Below are positions 63,821-64,000 of a stretch of DNA of 64,000 nt, in pieces (position 1 is the first letter of the stretch; each line of letters starts with the position of its first letter). Under the pieces are notes generated by a model. The model was not told where the DNA came from, did no database searches, and saw only the letters and a program-made list of their open reading frames with translations. The stretch is taken from NCBI GenBank assembly GCA_017526745.1, contig JAFXQX010000038.1, forward strand, positions 1 through 64,000. The letters run 5' to 3'. The position numbers were made by a program, and so were the translations under genes. The stretch is from Lachnospiraceae bacterium (lineage in GTDB: Bacteria > Bacillota > Clostridia > Lachnospirales > Lachnospiraceae).

Positions 63821-64000
63821 ATGGCGGAATCAAAAAAGATCGATCCGTTTATTACGGATATGGACATGTACCTGTTCGGAACGGGTACGCATTACGATAT
63901 ATATAAGAAACTCGGTGCACACCCATGCAAAAAAGGCCAGAAGCAGGGTGTGTATTTTGCCGTATGGGCCCCGAATGCCGCATCAGTCCATCTTATAACG
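63821..64000 (+). CDS. glgB: 1,4-alpha-glucan branching enzyme, N-terminal part
   Basis: The first 60 codons only; the gene continues beyond the window. The sequence begins MAESKKIDPFITDMDMYLFG, then HYDIYKKLGAHP and YFAVWAPNAASVHLI, which are the N-terminal CBM48 signatures of glycogen branching enzyme. It has an AAGGGGGA ribosome site. The enzyme makes alpha-1,6 branches in glycogen. Confidence 0.9.
   Translation, partial: MAESKKIDPFITDMDMYLFGTGTHYDIYKKLGAHPCKKGQKQGVYFAVWAPNAASVHLIT

Overview
The window looks like the chromosomal replication-origin region of a Lachnospiraceae member (Firmicutes, Clostridia; Butyrivibrio-like is my best guess). The basis is the gene order dnaA-dnaN-S4 protein-recF-gyrB-gyrA on one side and rpmH-rnpA-yidD-yidC-khpB-mnmE-mnmG-rsmG-parA-parB on the other, together with families typical of that group: DUF3881, DUF4446, DUF1002, a TSCPD protein and a LacI-type sensor of the kind that usually carries GGDEF. 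Nearly all genes point away from the origin at about 14.3-14.5 kb: minus strand to its left, plus strand to its right. The exceptions are a histidine phosphatase, nrdG with its small partner, and two tRNAs.

Left arm (1-14.3 kb, minus strand): the first bases of a 16S rRNA gene with a strong promoter, a YfhO-family membrane protein, a TSCPD protein, tRNA-Ser(GCU), a two-subunit class I fumarase, a family 2 glycosyltransferase, gyrA, gyrB, recF, an S4-domain protein, dnaN and dnaA. A 140-bp imperfect palindrome separates gyrB from gyrA. The origin has five DnaA boxes upstream of dnaA.

Right arm, housekeeping part (14.5-26.5 kb): ribosome and tRNA-modification genes, membrane insertion (yidC, khpB), then chromosome segregation. 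Two perfect parS sites lie just before parA-parB, next to an unrecognised coiled-coil gene. DUF4446, HD-GYP and DUF3881 genes follow. Around 26.7 kb tRNA-Arg(CCU) is followed by a 13-bp copy of its own 3' end and three consecutive hairpins, which looks like an old integration scar.

27-45 kb: a DMT transporter, a phosphatase, a D,D-carboxypeptidase with an acidic cytoplasmic tail, pepT, a mutase-like flavoprotein and a GT-C-type membrane glycosyltransferase. A long operon-like run follows: Orn/Lys/Arg decarboxylase, guanylate-kinase-like protein, YaaR, holB, ricT, TrmN6-like, rsmI, metG, DUF1002 and GNAT. It resembles the B. subtilis yaaO-tmk-yaaQ-yaaR-holB-ricT-yabA cluster, but has a guanylate-kinase-like gene instead of tmk and lacks yaaQ and yabA.

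45-64 kb: a DUF624/GGDEF pair, an MsmX-type sugar-ABC ATPase, tadA, a CdaR-type regulator, nrdG, SRP RNA, a membrane-anchored Mrr-like nuclease, a LacI-like sensor with no output domain, an NhaC antiporter, and a MotA/MotB-like (ZorA/ZorB-like) ion-motor pair with no flagellar or Zorya partners, overlapping an extended-SDR gene. Two tRNAs, tatD, rsmA, a 1094-residue TPR/disordered/degenerate-ATPase protein and the start of glgB close the window. The orphan motor operon and the 1094-residue protein are the strongest candidates for undescribed biology. All calls come from reading the sequence; no database search was run.
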